A stretch of DNA of 64,000 bases from Thermococcus sp. 21S9 (lineage in GTDB: Archaea > Methanobacteriota_B > Thermococci > Thermococcales > Thermococcaceae). Shown here piece after piece: positions 47,211 through 56,061 of the stretch (positions are counted from its first letter, which is position 1; each line of letters opens with the position of its first letter). The notes under the pieces were generated by a model. It was not told the origin of the DNA. It did no database searches and worked only from the letters and a program-made list of their open reading frames with translations. Location: NCBI RefSeq assembly GCF_012027635.1, contig NZ_SNUS01000001.1, positions 930,001 through 994,000 on the forward strand. The letters are read 5' to 3'. The position numbers and the translations under genes are program-made.

Positions 47211-48719
47211 TCACAACTCAAAATTCAAGGAGTACTTCACAACCTTTCCCTTGCGTTCCGCGCTAACAATGCCAGCGACCACAAGAGCACTCAAATAACG
47301 CTGTACAGTTCTTCTGCTCAGTTTCAGAACGCGAGAAAGTTGTGTAGTAGTCACGTGCCCCCTATCAATGTAGTGGAGTATCCTCGCACTAGTATCATCA
47401 ATCTCGTAATTGAACTCCTCAAGAATGCGCTGTTTAACATAATCAATATCAATCTCATCTTTGAAATCGAGCTCACCAACACGCAAAACCCAAAAGTATG
47501 TTTTACGAATCCTGTATTGTTCAACAATCCCTGCCCTGATGAACTTCTCAAGTCTTCTTCTCACTGTTCTCGATGTTGTGTTAAACAATTCTGCAATGTA
47601 CTTTGTGTCATCAGTATTTATTGATGACTGTGTGAGGTAATCTAGCAGATATTCATCGAGCTCATCACGAATAAGGTCAGAATACATCTCTTTCAACTCA
47701 ACAGAAGTCACAAAGAGAGATTTGACAATAGCATCAGTCGCGTACGCGAGTGATGTTGCATAAGTATCTTCATAAATTAGTGCATCAGAAATTTTAGCAA
47801 GATATACAACACTAGCAAGAAGAGACTTACCCAGCTCAGTCTTCTGCCTAACCTCCTCTAAAGTGTCAGTTTCACCGAAGTATACAGAAATCTCAAGTTT
47901 AGGGTCGTCCCAAAAATCACTCGAATCTTCTTTGAAATTCTTTCTTCTATATGTCTTTATGTGGATTTTAGTCTTATTCAAAACTAAATGAACGCGATAC
48001 AAATACTTAACGTCATCACGCGCGTTCTTCTTACTCTTCCTGTCCCAAATCAGCCTCTCGTAACCCCAGCGCCTGTAAACTAAATCAAGAACTTCGCAAA
48101 CTCTTTTTTCATATCTTCTGTTATATCTCACAAACAGTTCGGTTCTCACAGGTCTGATTTTCGCGATTGAAAAATCAATATCTCTCTTCTTATATTCAAG
48201 AATCATATCGTGCAAAATCTGCAACAACTCAAACGCACGCTCAAACTTGCCCGCCCAGTTCACAGTTATCACTGTTTTTTGAGTTGTATACACTTTAGAA
48301 ATCGTGATAACATTGTTCTCTATACTTTTCCTTTTGCCAGTGGCAAAATCAGTGTCGAGAAATCTTATTATGACGGGTTTATCTTTGTTCAGACTATAAC
48401 GAAACATCATTATCGAGTACTTACGATTAACAAAAACAAACACGCTCTCTTTGTTCTTCTTAACTTTCATCTCACCCGCATACTCCCAATCGCCGAAATT
48501 AACATTTTCCGACTTCCCCGTCACCTTACCTAGCACAAAATAATTATACAAGAAATAAAACAATGCGCTAAACTCGTTAAAAACAAAATCTGAATCAAAC
48601 ACTAACACTAATTGATTTTGATGATAGTACACAGTAACGCTAAACTCATCTGCGCGAAAAGTATTTAAATCATCAGAGTACACACTAACCCCGGGGCGCG
48701 ATACAGTCTGTGCACACAC
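47211..48719 (-). CDS. Large winged-helix DNA-binding protein, putative replication initiator of the element
   Basis: The 502-residue protein has two C-terminal helix-turn-helix or winged-helix modules: YIAELFNTTSRTVRRRLEKF (about 375-394) and VTTTQLSRVLKLSRRTVQRYLSAL (about 455-478). An N-terminal portion of 360 residues matches nothing I recognise. Large proteins of this plan on archaeal plasmids are often replication or copy-control proteins; that is inference from its position beside the repeat-rich region and integrase. GTG 48719 is the start, with AGGTGAT at normal spacing. Confidence 0.6.
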   Translation of the reverse strand: MCAQTVSRPGVSVYSDDLNTFRADEFSVTVYYHQNQLVLVFDSDFVFNEFSALFYFLYNYFVLGKVTGKSENVNFGDWEYAGEMKVKKNKESVFVFVNRKYSIMMFRYSLNKDKPVIIRFLDTDFATGKRKSIENNVITISKVYTTQKTVITVNWAGKFERAFELLQILHDMILEYKKRDIDFSIAKIRPVRTELFVRYNRRYEKRVCEVLDLVYRRWGYERLIWDRKSKKNARDDVKYLYRVHLVLNKTKIHIKTYRRKNFKEDSSDFWDDPKLEISVYFGETDTLEEVRQKTELGKSLLASVVYLAKISDALIYEDTYATSLAYATDAIVKSLFVTSVELKEMYSDLIRDELDEYLLDYLTQSSINTDDTKYIAELFNTTSRTVRRRLEKFIRAGIVEQYRIRKTYFWVLRVGELDFKDEIDIDYVKQRILEEFNYEIDDTSARILHYIDRGHVTTTQLSRVLKLSRRTVQRYLSALVVAGIVSAERKGKVVKYSLNFEL

Positions 48720-48744
48720 AGTGCATCACCTTTTCACAACTTTT

Positions 48745-48921
48745 TTATACGCTCAACTTCTTGATGACAAGTTCACCTCCTCGCCTCTTTTCGACAATAA
48801 CGAGTCTATCGGGTTCAAATTCGCGAATAAAATCGAGAGGGAGGTAAATCATTGCGCGGTTGTCTGACTTGTGCAACACTATTTTGCGTACAACTTTATT
48901 TTCAGCCCTGAGCGGCGTCAT
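48745..48921 (-). CDS. Small AbrB/SpoVT-type DNA-binding protein
   Basis: A 58-residue frame reads MTPLRAENKVVRKIVLHKSD, then NRAMIYLPLDFIREFEPDRL and an ending ELVIKKLSV. The R-K-I, IYLPLDFI and VIVEKR strands are typical of swapped-hairpin AbrB domains. It overlaps the end of the integrase gene by 20 bases and ends 25 bases before the putative replication gene, so the three form an operon. GGTGAC stands upstream of the start. It probably represses the element's genes. Confidence 0.65.
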   Translation of the reverse strand: MTPLRAENKVVRKIVLHKSDNRAMIYLPLDFIREFEPDRLVIVEKRRGGELVIKKLSV

Positions 48922-50161
48922 TTGTTGTCACCATAGTACTGATTGTACTGAAAGGTTTAAATGGTAAATTTGTGTAATACTTTTCAAAAATGTCCCAAAC
49001 TTCACTTCTATATATGTTATAGGCTATCACGGGGTAGTGCGCGAAATAGTCGATTTGCAACATCTTCTCGAAGGAATAGTAGTTCATCTCTTGTATCTTC
49101 TCAATTGCTGATTGTTTGAGCTCGGTCAGAGTCTCTTTGACAAAATCGGGCACAGTGGGCGCGATAAAATCGTAATACGTCTCTTTCTGCTCTTTTAGCA
49201 GATAGTTGTTCACTGTTATCGCGTATGACCTCTCGTCCGCGTGACCCAACAAGTATTCTCTGTTCTGCGCGAGAACGAGAAATGTGGCGTTCATTGCGCG
49301 AACGGGACGCAGTTTCAACTGCACGTACTTTTTAAACATTTTATCGACATTGCGCATTCTCACGAGCGAGTCGCTCTTCTTTAAATTGTATTTCTTGATA
49401 TAATACCTCAGCCAACTGGCTAATATGGGGTGGAGCGGGAATATTGTGACTTTATCTGTGACGAGTTTATCTCTGTAAAATTCGATGAAGTTGTTCTTGA
49501 AATCGATGTTTTGCACTTTCACGCGCGAGATTTCAGAGCCCCGAGCTCCTGTATATGCCAACACTAAAATCGCAGTGATGAGCCTGTCTTTTGTTTCTTC
49601 GGTCGAGTTGTAGCGATGATAAACTCTATCGATTGCGCGCTGAACGTCCAGCGGAGTCGCCTTCTCTCTGACAGGACTTCTGTAATTATTCGCGCGCCAT
49701 TTGAGCCCCTTACCGCCGTAAATACTTCTTAATTTGAATTCATAATCGATTGTTACTCCGCGTTTCTTCGCGATTCTGTCGAATAGCATTTTTGTATAAA
49801 CAACACACTTCTCGATTGTGCTCTTGCTGTATTGTTTCTTCGCGAGTGTCAAGAAGAAGTCATCGAGTATGTCAGCATTTATCACATACTCGTCCTTGTC
49901 TCCCTGAGTTTCAAGTAGATAGCTCACGAACTTCTTTATTGCGAGTCTGATGTTCTGTATCGTGCTCTCTGCGAGAGCGCCCGCCTCGAACTTTCTTTCA
50001 TTGCGTTCGATGAACTCAGCGATGTCTTCGACTGAGATTGTGATTTCATTGCGTGCTATAATTGTGTTGACGTTCGACTTGACGTTCTTGATTCCGAGTC
50101 TAGTCGCGAGGTCGCTCATTCGGAACATGTTGTTACTTTTTCTCCTCACGCCACCGCTCAT
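48902..50161 (-). CDS. Tyrosine recombinase / integrase of the element
   Basis: The 419-residue protein has a SAM-like N-terminal core-binding domain (ESTIQNIRLAIKKFVSYLLE) and a catalytic domain. The first active-site Arg lies in LAYTGARGSEISRVK, a later box is EYLLGHADERSYAITVNNYLL, and tyrosines follow. Unlike SSV-type integrases it does not contain an att site and is not interrupted. The N-terminal extension of about 80 residues is unusual. ATG 50161 is chosen with GGTGAT upstream. The gene lies about 235 bases inside the right 18-bp repeat, where an integrase is expected. Confidence 0.83.
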   Translation of the reverse strand: MSGGVRRKSNNMFRMSDLATRLGIKNVKSNVNTIIARNEITISVEDIAEFIERNERKFEAGALAESTIQNIRLAIKKFVSYLLETQGDKDEYVINADILDDFFLTLAKKQYSKSTIEKCVVYTKMLFDRIAKKRGVTIDYEFKLRSIYGGKGLKWRANNYRSPVREKATPLDVQRAIDRVYHRYNSTEETKDRLITAILVLAYTGARGSEISRVKVQNIDFKNNFIEFYRDKLVTDKVTIFPLHPILASWLRYYIKKYNLKKSDSLVRMRNVDKMFKKYVQLKLRPVRAMNATFLVLAQNREYLLGHADERSYAITVNNYLLKEQKETYYDFIAPTVPDFVKETLTELKQSAIEKIQEMNYYSFEKMLQIDYFAHYPVIAYNIYRSEVWDIFEKYYTNLPFKPFSTISTMVTTNDAAQG

Positions 50162-50394
50162 TCTCAATCACCGTTCCAATGTGTGTGTCAAAGATTTTAT
50201 AAACTTTAGCAACGATTGTAGTAGTAATATCTAGAACGTTTCTGGTAATTTTTCTTTGCATGCTATATATAATATCTTTTCTTTCGTAAACCGAAAGATT
50301 ATGTAATTCTGTAATTATGTTGTTTGCGTTAAGTTTATAAACTGGGGCCCTTGAATTACAGGTAGAATTTAATTTGGATGTTGTTTGCATGTTA

Positions 50395-50458
50395 CTACCG
50401 ATGAGGAGTGTCATCCCTCCTGATGTCGAGATGATGACATTATCCCCACCCGAGGTGG
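50395..50458 (+). ncRNA. Candidate box C/D sRNA (rRNA/tRNA methylation guide)
   Basis: The order C box ATGAGGA (50401-50407), 12-base guide, D' box CTGA (50420-50423), 7-base spacer, C' box ATGATGA (50431-50437), 12-base guide, D box CCGA (50450-50453) fits an archaeal C/D sRNA, including the standard 12-base spacing of both guides. A terminal stem ACC/GGT (397-399 with 454-456, extendable by two pairs) closes it. C and D boxes deviate from consensus in a compensating way: the U-U pair of the kink-turn becomes G-C. The 18-bp repeat is its 5' part. The 3' stem overlaps the ribosome binding site of the next gene. Targets are not assigned. Confidence 0.5.
50397..50414 (+). repeat. Right copy of the 18-bp direct repeat (putative att)
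   Basis: Identical to 38138-38155. Base composition changes exactly here, from A+T-rich island to chromosomal sequence. The copy coincides with the 5' stem, C box and half of the first guide of the C/D sRNA candidate. Confidence 0.65.
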
Positions 50459-50462
50459 TCCA

Positions 50463-50927
50463 ATGCTGGGCTTTTTGAGGAGGAAGAAAACCTACGGGCC
50501 CTTCGTTTACCTGACGGAGCCCACCTTCCTCTACCACACCCGAACCGAGAGGGCAATCGTTGAGATTATCGAGGAAAAGCTGAACTCCAACAACATCCTC
50601 GTGCCCTCGAAGTACGGCATTAGGGACACGAGCAATAGAATCAAGGAAGCCGAGTACCTCGTCGCAGTGGCTCCCCTGGGGAAGTTCACTTCCCTCGTCG
50701 GGAGGGAAGTCAAGCTCGCGCAGGAACTCGGTATTAAAATCTTCACCCTGCTCATAGCGAGGAAGGAGAACGAGCTCGTTTACCTCTGGGTCGAAGGGGT
50801 CCCTGAGGACGTCGAATGGCTCTCGCCGGAGGAGACCCTTGAGTTCACAAAGACTTTTCTCAACAGCGAGTTCATGGACTACCTGAGAAAGGGCCTGTTC
50901 TTCGGCTCAAGAAAAAGGGAATGGTGA
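50463..50927 (+). CDS. Conserved hypothetical protein
   Basis: The 154-residue protein starts MLGFLRRKKTYGPFVYLTEP and has an alpha/beta pattern with YLVAVAPLGKFTSLVGREVK, which recalls nucleoside deoxyribosyltransferase or TIR-like folds that detect or modify nucleotides, but no catalytic set is clear. Codon use is chromosomal, so it lies outside the island. GGTGGT precedes the ATG and overlaps the end of the sRNA candidate. Confidence 0.7.
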   Translation: MLGFLRRKKTYGPFVYLTEPTFLYHTRTERAIVEIIEEKLNSNNILVPSKYGIRDTSNRIKEAEYLVAVAPLGKFTSLVGREVKLAQELGIKIFTLLIARKENELVYLWVEGVPEDVEWLSPEETLEFTKTFLNSEFMDYLRKGLFFGSRKREW

Positions 50928-50934
50928 AGGCAAG

Positions 50935-52350
<1,416 letters not shown>

Positions 52351-53211
52351 TCAAATCACCCCCTTGGCGCGGAGGTACTCGAGGTAGCGCTCCTTGGCGA
52401 GCCTCTCCTGCTCTGCAAAGCGCTCCGCGTTCCTCCTAATCGCGTCCTCCCAGTCAATCTTGTGGGCGTCGAAGACCGGCCCGTCCCTGCAGGCGAACTT
52501 TACTTCCCCGTCGTAGAGGACCCTGCACGAACCGCACATGCCGGTTCCGTCCACCATAATCTGCCTCACCGTTGCGTATGTTGGAATTCCGTAGGGCCTC
52601 GTGAGCTCCGCGAGCTTGGCGAGCGAACCGAGCTTTCCGCCGGCGAAGATAATGTCGACCTTGTCCTTCTCGATGAGCTCCTTCACGACGTCGAGGTAGT
52701 GGCCCTTTATTCCGACGGAACCGTCGAGGGTCGTAAGGTAGTACTCGTCCGCTACTTCCCTCGCGAGGAAGCGCATCGGGTAAACGTTCTCCCTGTCCTC
52801 GAATGTCTGGACGGAAATCGTGTAGTTACCGGCCTCGCGCATCGCCTTGAGCGTCGCGTAGTTCTCGGCCTGACCGCAGACCGCATCTGAAACAAAGGCC
52901 ACCCTGCCGTAGTTCTTGACCTTAATCGGCTTTCCCAGGGGCCCAACAAAGCTCCAGAGTTCGTCTCCGGGCTTGTACTCATGGTAGAGCTGAAGGCTTG
53001 TCTTTCCGAGCTTCCTTATGAACATCCCAACCTTTCCGTCCTCCGCCTTGTAGACGGACATCGGAACCCTTTCGCCCCTCTCGTGGAGGATGAACACCAC
53101 GAACTGGCCCGGTTTCCAGGCCTTGGCCACGTGCGGGGCCTCCACTTCGACGAAATAATCTATCGGACTCAGGTCCTCCTTCGCGGTAATCCTGTACCCC
53201 AAGATGAACAC
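52351..53211 (-). CDS. Sulfide dehydrogenase / Nfn small subunit (ferredoxin-NADP reductase-like)
   Basis: The 286-residue protein has the FAD-binding RVPMSVYKAEDGKVGMFIRK region, an NAD-binding half and a 2Fe-2S site in DGTGMCGSCRVLYDGEVKFAC. It is the small subunit (SudB/NfnA) of the bifurcating or transhydrogenase-like flavoenzyme. The start is uncertain: GTG 53211 is used here, but TTG 53202 has a better-spaced GGGGGTG upstream. It is the first gene of the two-gene operon. Confidence 0.87.
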   Translation of the reverse strand: MFILGYRITAKEDLSPIDYFVEVEAPHVAKAWKPGQFVVFILHERGERVPMSVYKAEDGKVGMFIRKLGKTSLQLYHEYKPGDELWSFVGPLGKPIKVKNYGRVAFVSDAVCGQAENYATLKAMREAGNYTISVQTFEDRENVYPMRFLAREVADEYYLTTLDGSVGIKGHYLDVVKELIEKDKVDIIFAGGKLGSLAKLAELTRPYGIPTYATVRQIMVDGTGMCGSCRVLYDGEVKFACRDGPVFDAHKIDWEDAIRRNAERFAEQERLAKERYLEYLRAKGVI

Positions 53212-53244
53212 CCCCGTTCACGGGAACACTTTTGTTCACCAAAC

Positions 53245-53261
53245 GTTCTGAACCAAGGGTT
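53245..53261 (-). promoter_or_regulatory. SurR-like extended operator, proximal site
   Basis: GTTCTGAACCAAGGGTT fits the extended SurR consensus GTT-n3-AAC-n5-GTT exactly. It overlaps the start-proximal edge of the TATA sequence (TATAAACCC on the minus strand, 53257-53265) of the flavoprotein operon. SurR is the sulfur-responsive redox regulator of Thermococcales. Binding is inferred. Confidence 0.6.
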
Positions 53262-53276
53262 TATACGGTTTTCTTG

Positions 53277-53293
53277 AACCAAAGGTTTAGAAC
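53277..53293 (-). promoter_or_regulatory. SurR-like extended operator, distal site
   Basis: On the minus strand GTTCTAAACCTTTGGTT again matches GTT-n3-AAC-n5-GTT exactly. It lies upstream of the TATA box, about 16 bases from the first site, so the two sites flank the TATA box in opposite orientation. Confidence 0.55.
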
Positions 53294-53390
53294 CCTTTTC
53301 AGGCCAAAAGGAGGGACGAGCCGGCTTTTTCTGTGGGGCGGGTTGGGACAGGTTTATTAGGGTTCGGGAGAAAGGCCCCCGGTGGTTGGA

Positions 53391-54173
53391 ATGGTGAAGA
53401 TTCCCAAGAGCCATCCACGCTACTGGAGCCTTTACTACCGCGAGAAAATCATTGAGGGTATGGAGAAGGGAATGACTGCCAAAGCAGGTCTAATCGCCCA
53501 CGGGCGAGGAGAGGCTTTTGACTACCTCATCGGGGAGAAGACGATAGAGCCTGCGGAAAGGGCGATGAGGGTGGCGGTTGCCAAGTTCCTGCTCGCGGAG
53601 TGGCCCGTAATCTCGGTGAACGGCAACGTTGCGGCGCTCGTTCCGAAGGAGACGATTGAGCTGGCGAAGGCCCTCAACGCGAAGCTCGAGATAAACCTCT
53701 TCTACAGGACGGAGGAGCGCGTTAGGGCCATAGAGAGGGAGCTCCGGAAGTATGACCCGGAAATGGAGATACTCGGAATAAACCCGACGAAGAGGATTCC
53801 AGGCCTTGAGCACGAGCGCGGAAAGGTCGACGAAAACGGCATATGGAGGGCAGACGTCGTTCTCGTCCCGCTCGAGGACGGCGACAGGACGGAGGCGCTC
53901 GTGAGGATGGGCAAGTTCGTGGTTACGGTTGACCTGAACCCCCTCTCGAGAAGTGCAAGGATGGCGGACGTGACGATAGTCGATAACATCGTCAGAGCTT
54001 ATCCGAGGATGATAGAGCTGGCGAAGGAGATGAAGGACCTCCCGAGGGAAGAGCTTGAGAGAATTGTTGAATCCTACGACAACGGGAAAACGCTGAGCGA
54101 CGTTCTGGTGCACATAAGGGACAGGCTAACCGAGCTCGCCGAAGAAGGAATCTGGAGGAGGAAGGAGCTTTAA
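53391..54173 (+). CDS. 4-phosphopantoate--beta-alanine ligase (archaeal phosphopantothenate synthetase)
   Basis: The 260-residue protein begins MVKIPKSHPRYWSLYYREKI and contains AHGRGEAFDYLIGE, VISVNGNVAALVP and TVDLNPLSRSARMADVTIVDN, all characteristic of the archaeal coenzyme A pathway enzyme (former DUF137). It joins 4-phosphopantoate and beta-alanine using ATP, the archaeal alternative to PanC. ATG 53391 follows GGTGG; a GTG nine bases upstream is less likely. It overlaps the convergent HTH gene by four bases. Confidence 0.9.
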   Translation: MVKIPKSHPRYWSLYYREKIIEGMEKGMTAKAGLIAHGRGEAFDYLIGEKTIEPAERAMRVAVAKFLLAEWPVISVNGNVAALVPKETIELAKALNAKLEINLFYRTEERVRAIERELRKYDPEMEILGINPTKRIPGLEHERGKVDENGIWRADVVLVPLEDGDRTEALVRMGKFVVTVDLNPLSRSARMADVTIVDNIVRAYPRMIELAKEMKDLPREELERIVESYDNGKTLSDVLVHIRDRLTELAEEGIWRRKEL

Positions 54174-54901
54174 AGTTCCTTCTCCGTTTTTTCAACAAGC
54201 TTTCTCAGGTTGGCTATGAGCTCCGACTCGCTTGAGGCCTTGGAAACCACGAGGGGAACCCTTTCGCGCTCGGCCAGCTTGACGGCCAGTTCATCGAGCC
54301 TCTTGACCCCGTGAAGGACTATGACTGCCGGCTTCAACCCCTGGACGCGGACTGCTATCATGGGGCTTCTCCCGGTGGTCACCTTCGTGAAAACGAGGGC
54401 CCTCTCGGTAGTCCAGCCGTAGAGCTTGAGGAACTCCTCACTGCTCATCTCAAGGATTGCCCTTATGCTGTCAACGACGGTGTAACCGTAGATGCGCCTG
54501 TCGAGGAGGTGCGGGTTCGCCACGACCTCACCACGGACGGCCTCGACGACGTCCGAAATCTTCACCGGAACCGCGAACTCCCTTATGTCGAGTATCGCAC
54601 TCGTGGGGAGCTCCCCTTCGATGGTCTTGCTGAATGCTCTTATGACGTTGCCACCGCGCCTCTCGTCGATTTCGAGAAGGGCTTCCACGAACTTTCTTAT
54701 CGTTGAGGCGCCGGGACTCTTTCTCCTTCCGCCCTCGTAATCGCTTATGACTGAGGAAGAGACGCCAAGGTACTCGGCAAGCTCTGTCTGGCTGATTCCA
54801 AAGATTTCGCGCCATTTTCGCATTGTTTTTCCGGGGTCAGAGGAGAGCGTTATCTCCCCTGCAATCCTCTTAGCGAGCGCTTCCTTCTCTTTCTCCAGCA
54901 T
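54170..54901 (-). CDS. XRE-type helix-turn-helix regulator with conserved archaeal C-terminal domain
   Basis: The 243-residue protein has a helix-turn-helix near residues 30-65 (FGISQTELAEYLGVSSSVIS DYEGGRRKSP, split here to show the two helices). A longer domain follows with TTGRSPMIAVRVQGLKPAVIVLHG, probably ligand-binding. The family is conserved in Thermococcales; the genes it controls are unknown. ATG 54901. Confidence 0.8.
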   Translation of the reverse strand: MLEKEKEALAKRIAGEITLSSDPGKTMRKWREIFGISQTELAEYLGVSSSVISDYEGGRRKSPGASTIRKFVEALLEIDERRGGNVIRAFSKTIEGELPTSAILDIREFAVPVKISDVVEAVRGEVVANPHLLDRRIYGYTVVDSIRAILEMSSEEFLKLYGWTTERALVFTKVTTGRSPMIAVRVQGLKPAVIVLHGVKRLDELAVKLAERERVPLVVSKASSESELIANLRKLVEKTEKEL

Positions 54902-54939
54902 GCACGTTACTACTCGTAATAGATTATAAGCCTTTCGGC

Positions 54940-55915
54940 AATTGCTGAAACCCTATTCTGGTTTTGGTGGATATGCCCGGTACTCCAGTTCTGCTCGCCA
55001 TCGGCGCCATCTCACTTGCAAAATCGCGCTTTCCAGCGCTGAAGCTTTTGCACAGCCTTTAAGAAACGCTGGCGAAGAAGCTTTTGGAAAAAGTTTCACC
55101 AAGGAAACTTTGTCTTTGCAAAGTTTCATCAAAGTTCGTGATTCTTCCATCAAGGGTTTCTTTTGGAGTATTTGCGCTTTTAACGACTTTTGTAGGCTGT
55201 GAATTCATCGATTTCGGAAGTTTTCTCGCGTGGGTTTGCTTTTTTCTTGCGCTCCGGAGGAGCGCTTTTCTGGAGAAACCCTCCTAATAGCTCCTTTTGA
55301 AGAGAATTCTTTGAGAGTACTGGCACTTGAGAGTGCAAACTTCTTAGAATTGCATTTTTGGAGAAGAATCACGAACCTTGTCAAACTCTGCGGGACTTTC
55401 GTCCCTTGCGTCGAGCAAAGCTCGACGTCGCGCAGGCGAACAAGCTTTAACAAAGCTTGACTAAAAGATTACTCTTCTCACCAACGGGGCAAAAGTCAGT
55501 CGTGCACTCTCGAATTAGGAAATTTAAAGCGAGTTTAACATTAAAGGAGCTCAGTGAAACAGTTTCAACACATTTTTGGCGTCCTTCGGGCGCCTTCTCA
55601 GGGTGAAACTCTCCCCAACCAAGCTTTTGGTAAAAGCTTGACCAAAAGGGTCAAACCCTCACAAGAGGATAAAGATAGAGTGCATGCCCCTTCAAGTGAC
55701 TCGTTAGTTTTTGGGTTTGCTTTAATAATGGCTCTTGGGAATAGTGTTTAGCTTGAAACGCGCCCGAAGGGCGCTAATAGGAGAAACACGCTCGAGAAAG
55801 GCGAGTTTGGGGGCAAACCCACCCGAAAATGAACTATTTTAAAAAGCATGCCAGCTTTGATGAAACTTTTCACCAGAAAAGTTTCTCCGCCAGCGCTTTC
55901 GTCAGAAAGGGCTGT
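54940..55915. repeat. Non-coding repeat mosaic B beside tRNA-Pro
   Basis: Nearly 1 kb without a convincing gene, built of the same words as the mosaic at 22708-23340. CCAGCGCTGAAGCTTTTG at 55033-55050 equals 23042-23059. The 27 bases at 55118-55144 are the reverse complement of 22772-22798. CCTTCGGGCGCCTTCTC at 55583-55599 equals 22944-22960. Short palindromes (AAGCTT cores, GGCGCC cores) recur every 50-100 bases. Frames across it have no ribosome binding site and no codon bias. Confidence 0.65.
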
Positions 55916-55917
55916 TG

Positions 55918-55995
<78 letters not shown>

Positions 55996-56021
55996 ATGCC
56001 CGCTCTTAAGGACTTCGCAGT

Positions 56022-56031
56022 GCTTATAAAG
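56022..56031. promoter_or_regulatory. Near-symmetric TATA box between tRNA-Pro and the mannose synthase gene
   Basis: GCTTATAAAG reads as a good TATA box on both strands. It is about 30 bases from the 5' end of tRNA-Pro (minus strand) and about 35 bases before GTG 56062 (plus strand), so it could drive both divergent transcripts. Confidence 0.5.
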
Positions 56032-56061
56032 TTTACGGACTACTACGGCCGGGTGTGTGAA

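Larger units (their letters stand above)
38138..50414. mobile_element. Integrated element of about 12.3 kb carrying a methylase-McrBC system
   Basis: The stretch is bounded by an 18-bp perfect direct repeat, is visibly richer in A+T than the rest of the window, and ends in a tyrosine integrase gene about 240 bases from the right repeat. Cargo is a methylase/specificity/McrB/McrC operon and two unknown genes. Replication-type functions are a repeat-rich origin-like region, a large winged-helix protein and an AbrB-type regulator. The left edge is less sharp: chromosome-like sequence continues to about 38260. A plasmid or virus-like origin is inference; no capsid or conjugation gene is seen. Confidence 0.7.

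Noticed and set aside
50133-50537. A 134-codon leftward open frame across the right att repeat and sRNA candidate
   Set aside because: It runs antisense into a conserved gene and overlaps the integrase start, and has no codon bias.
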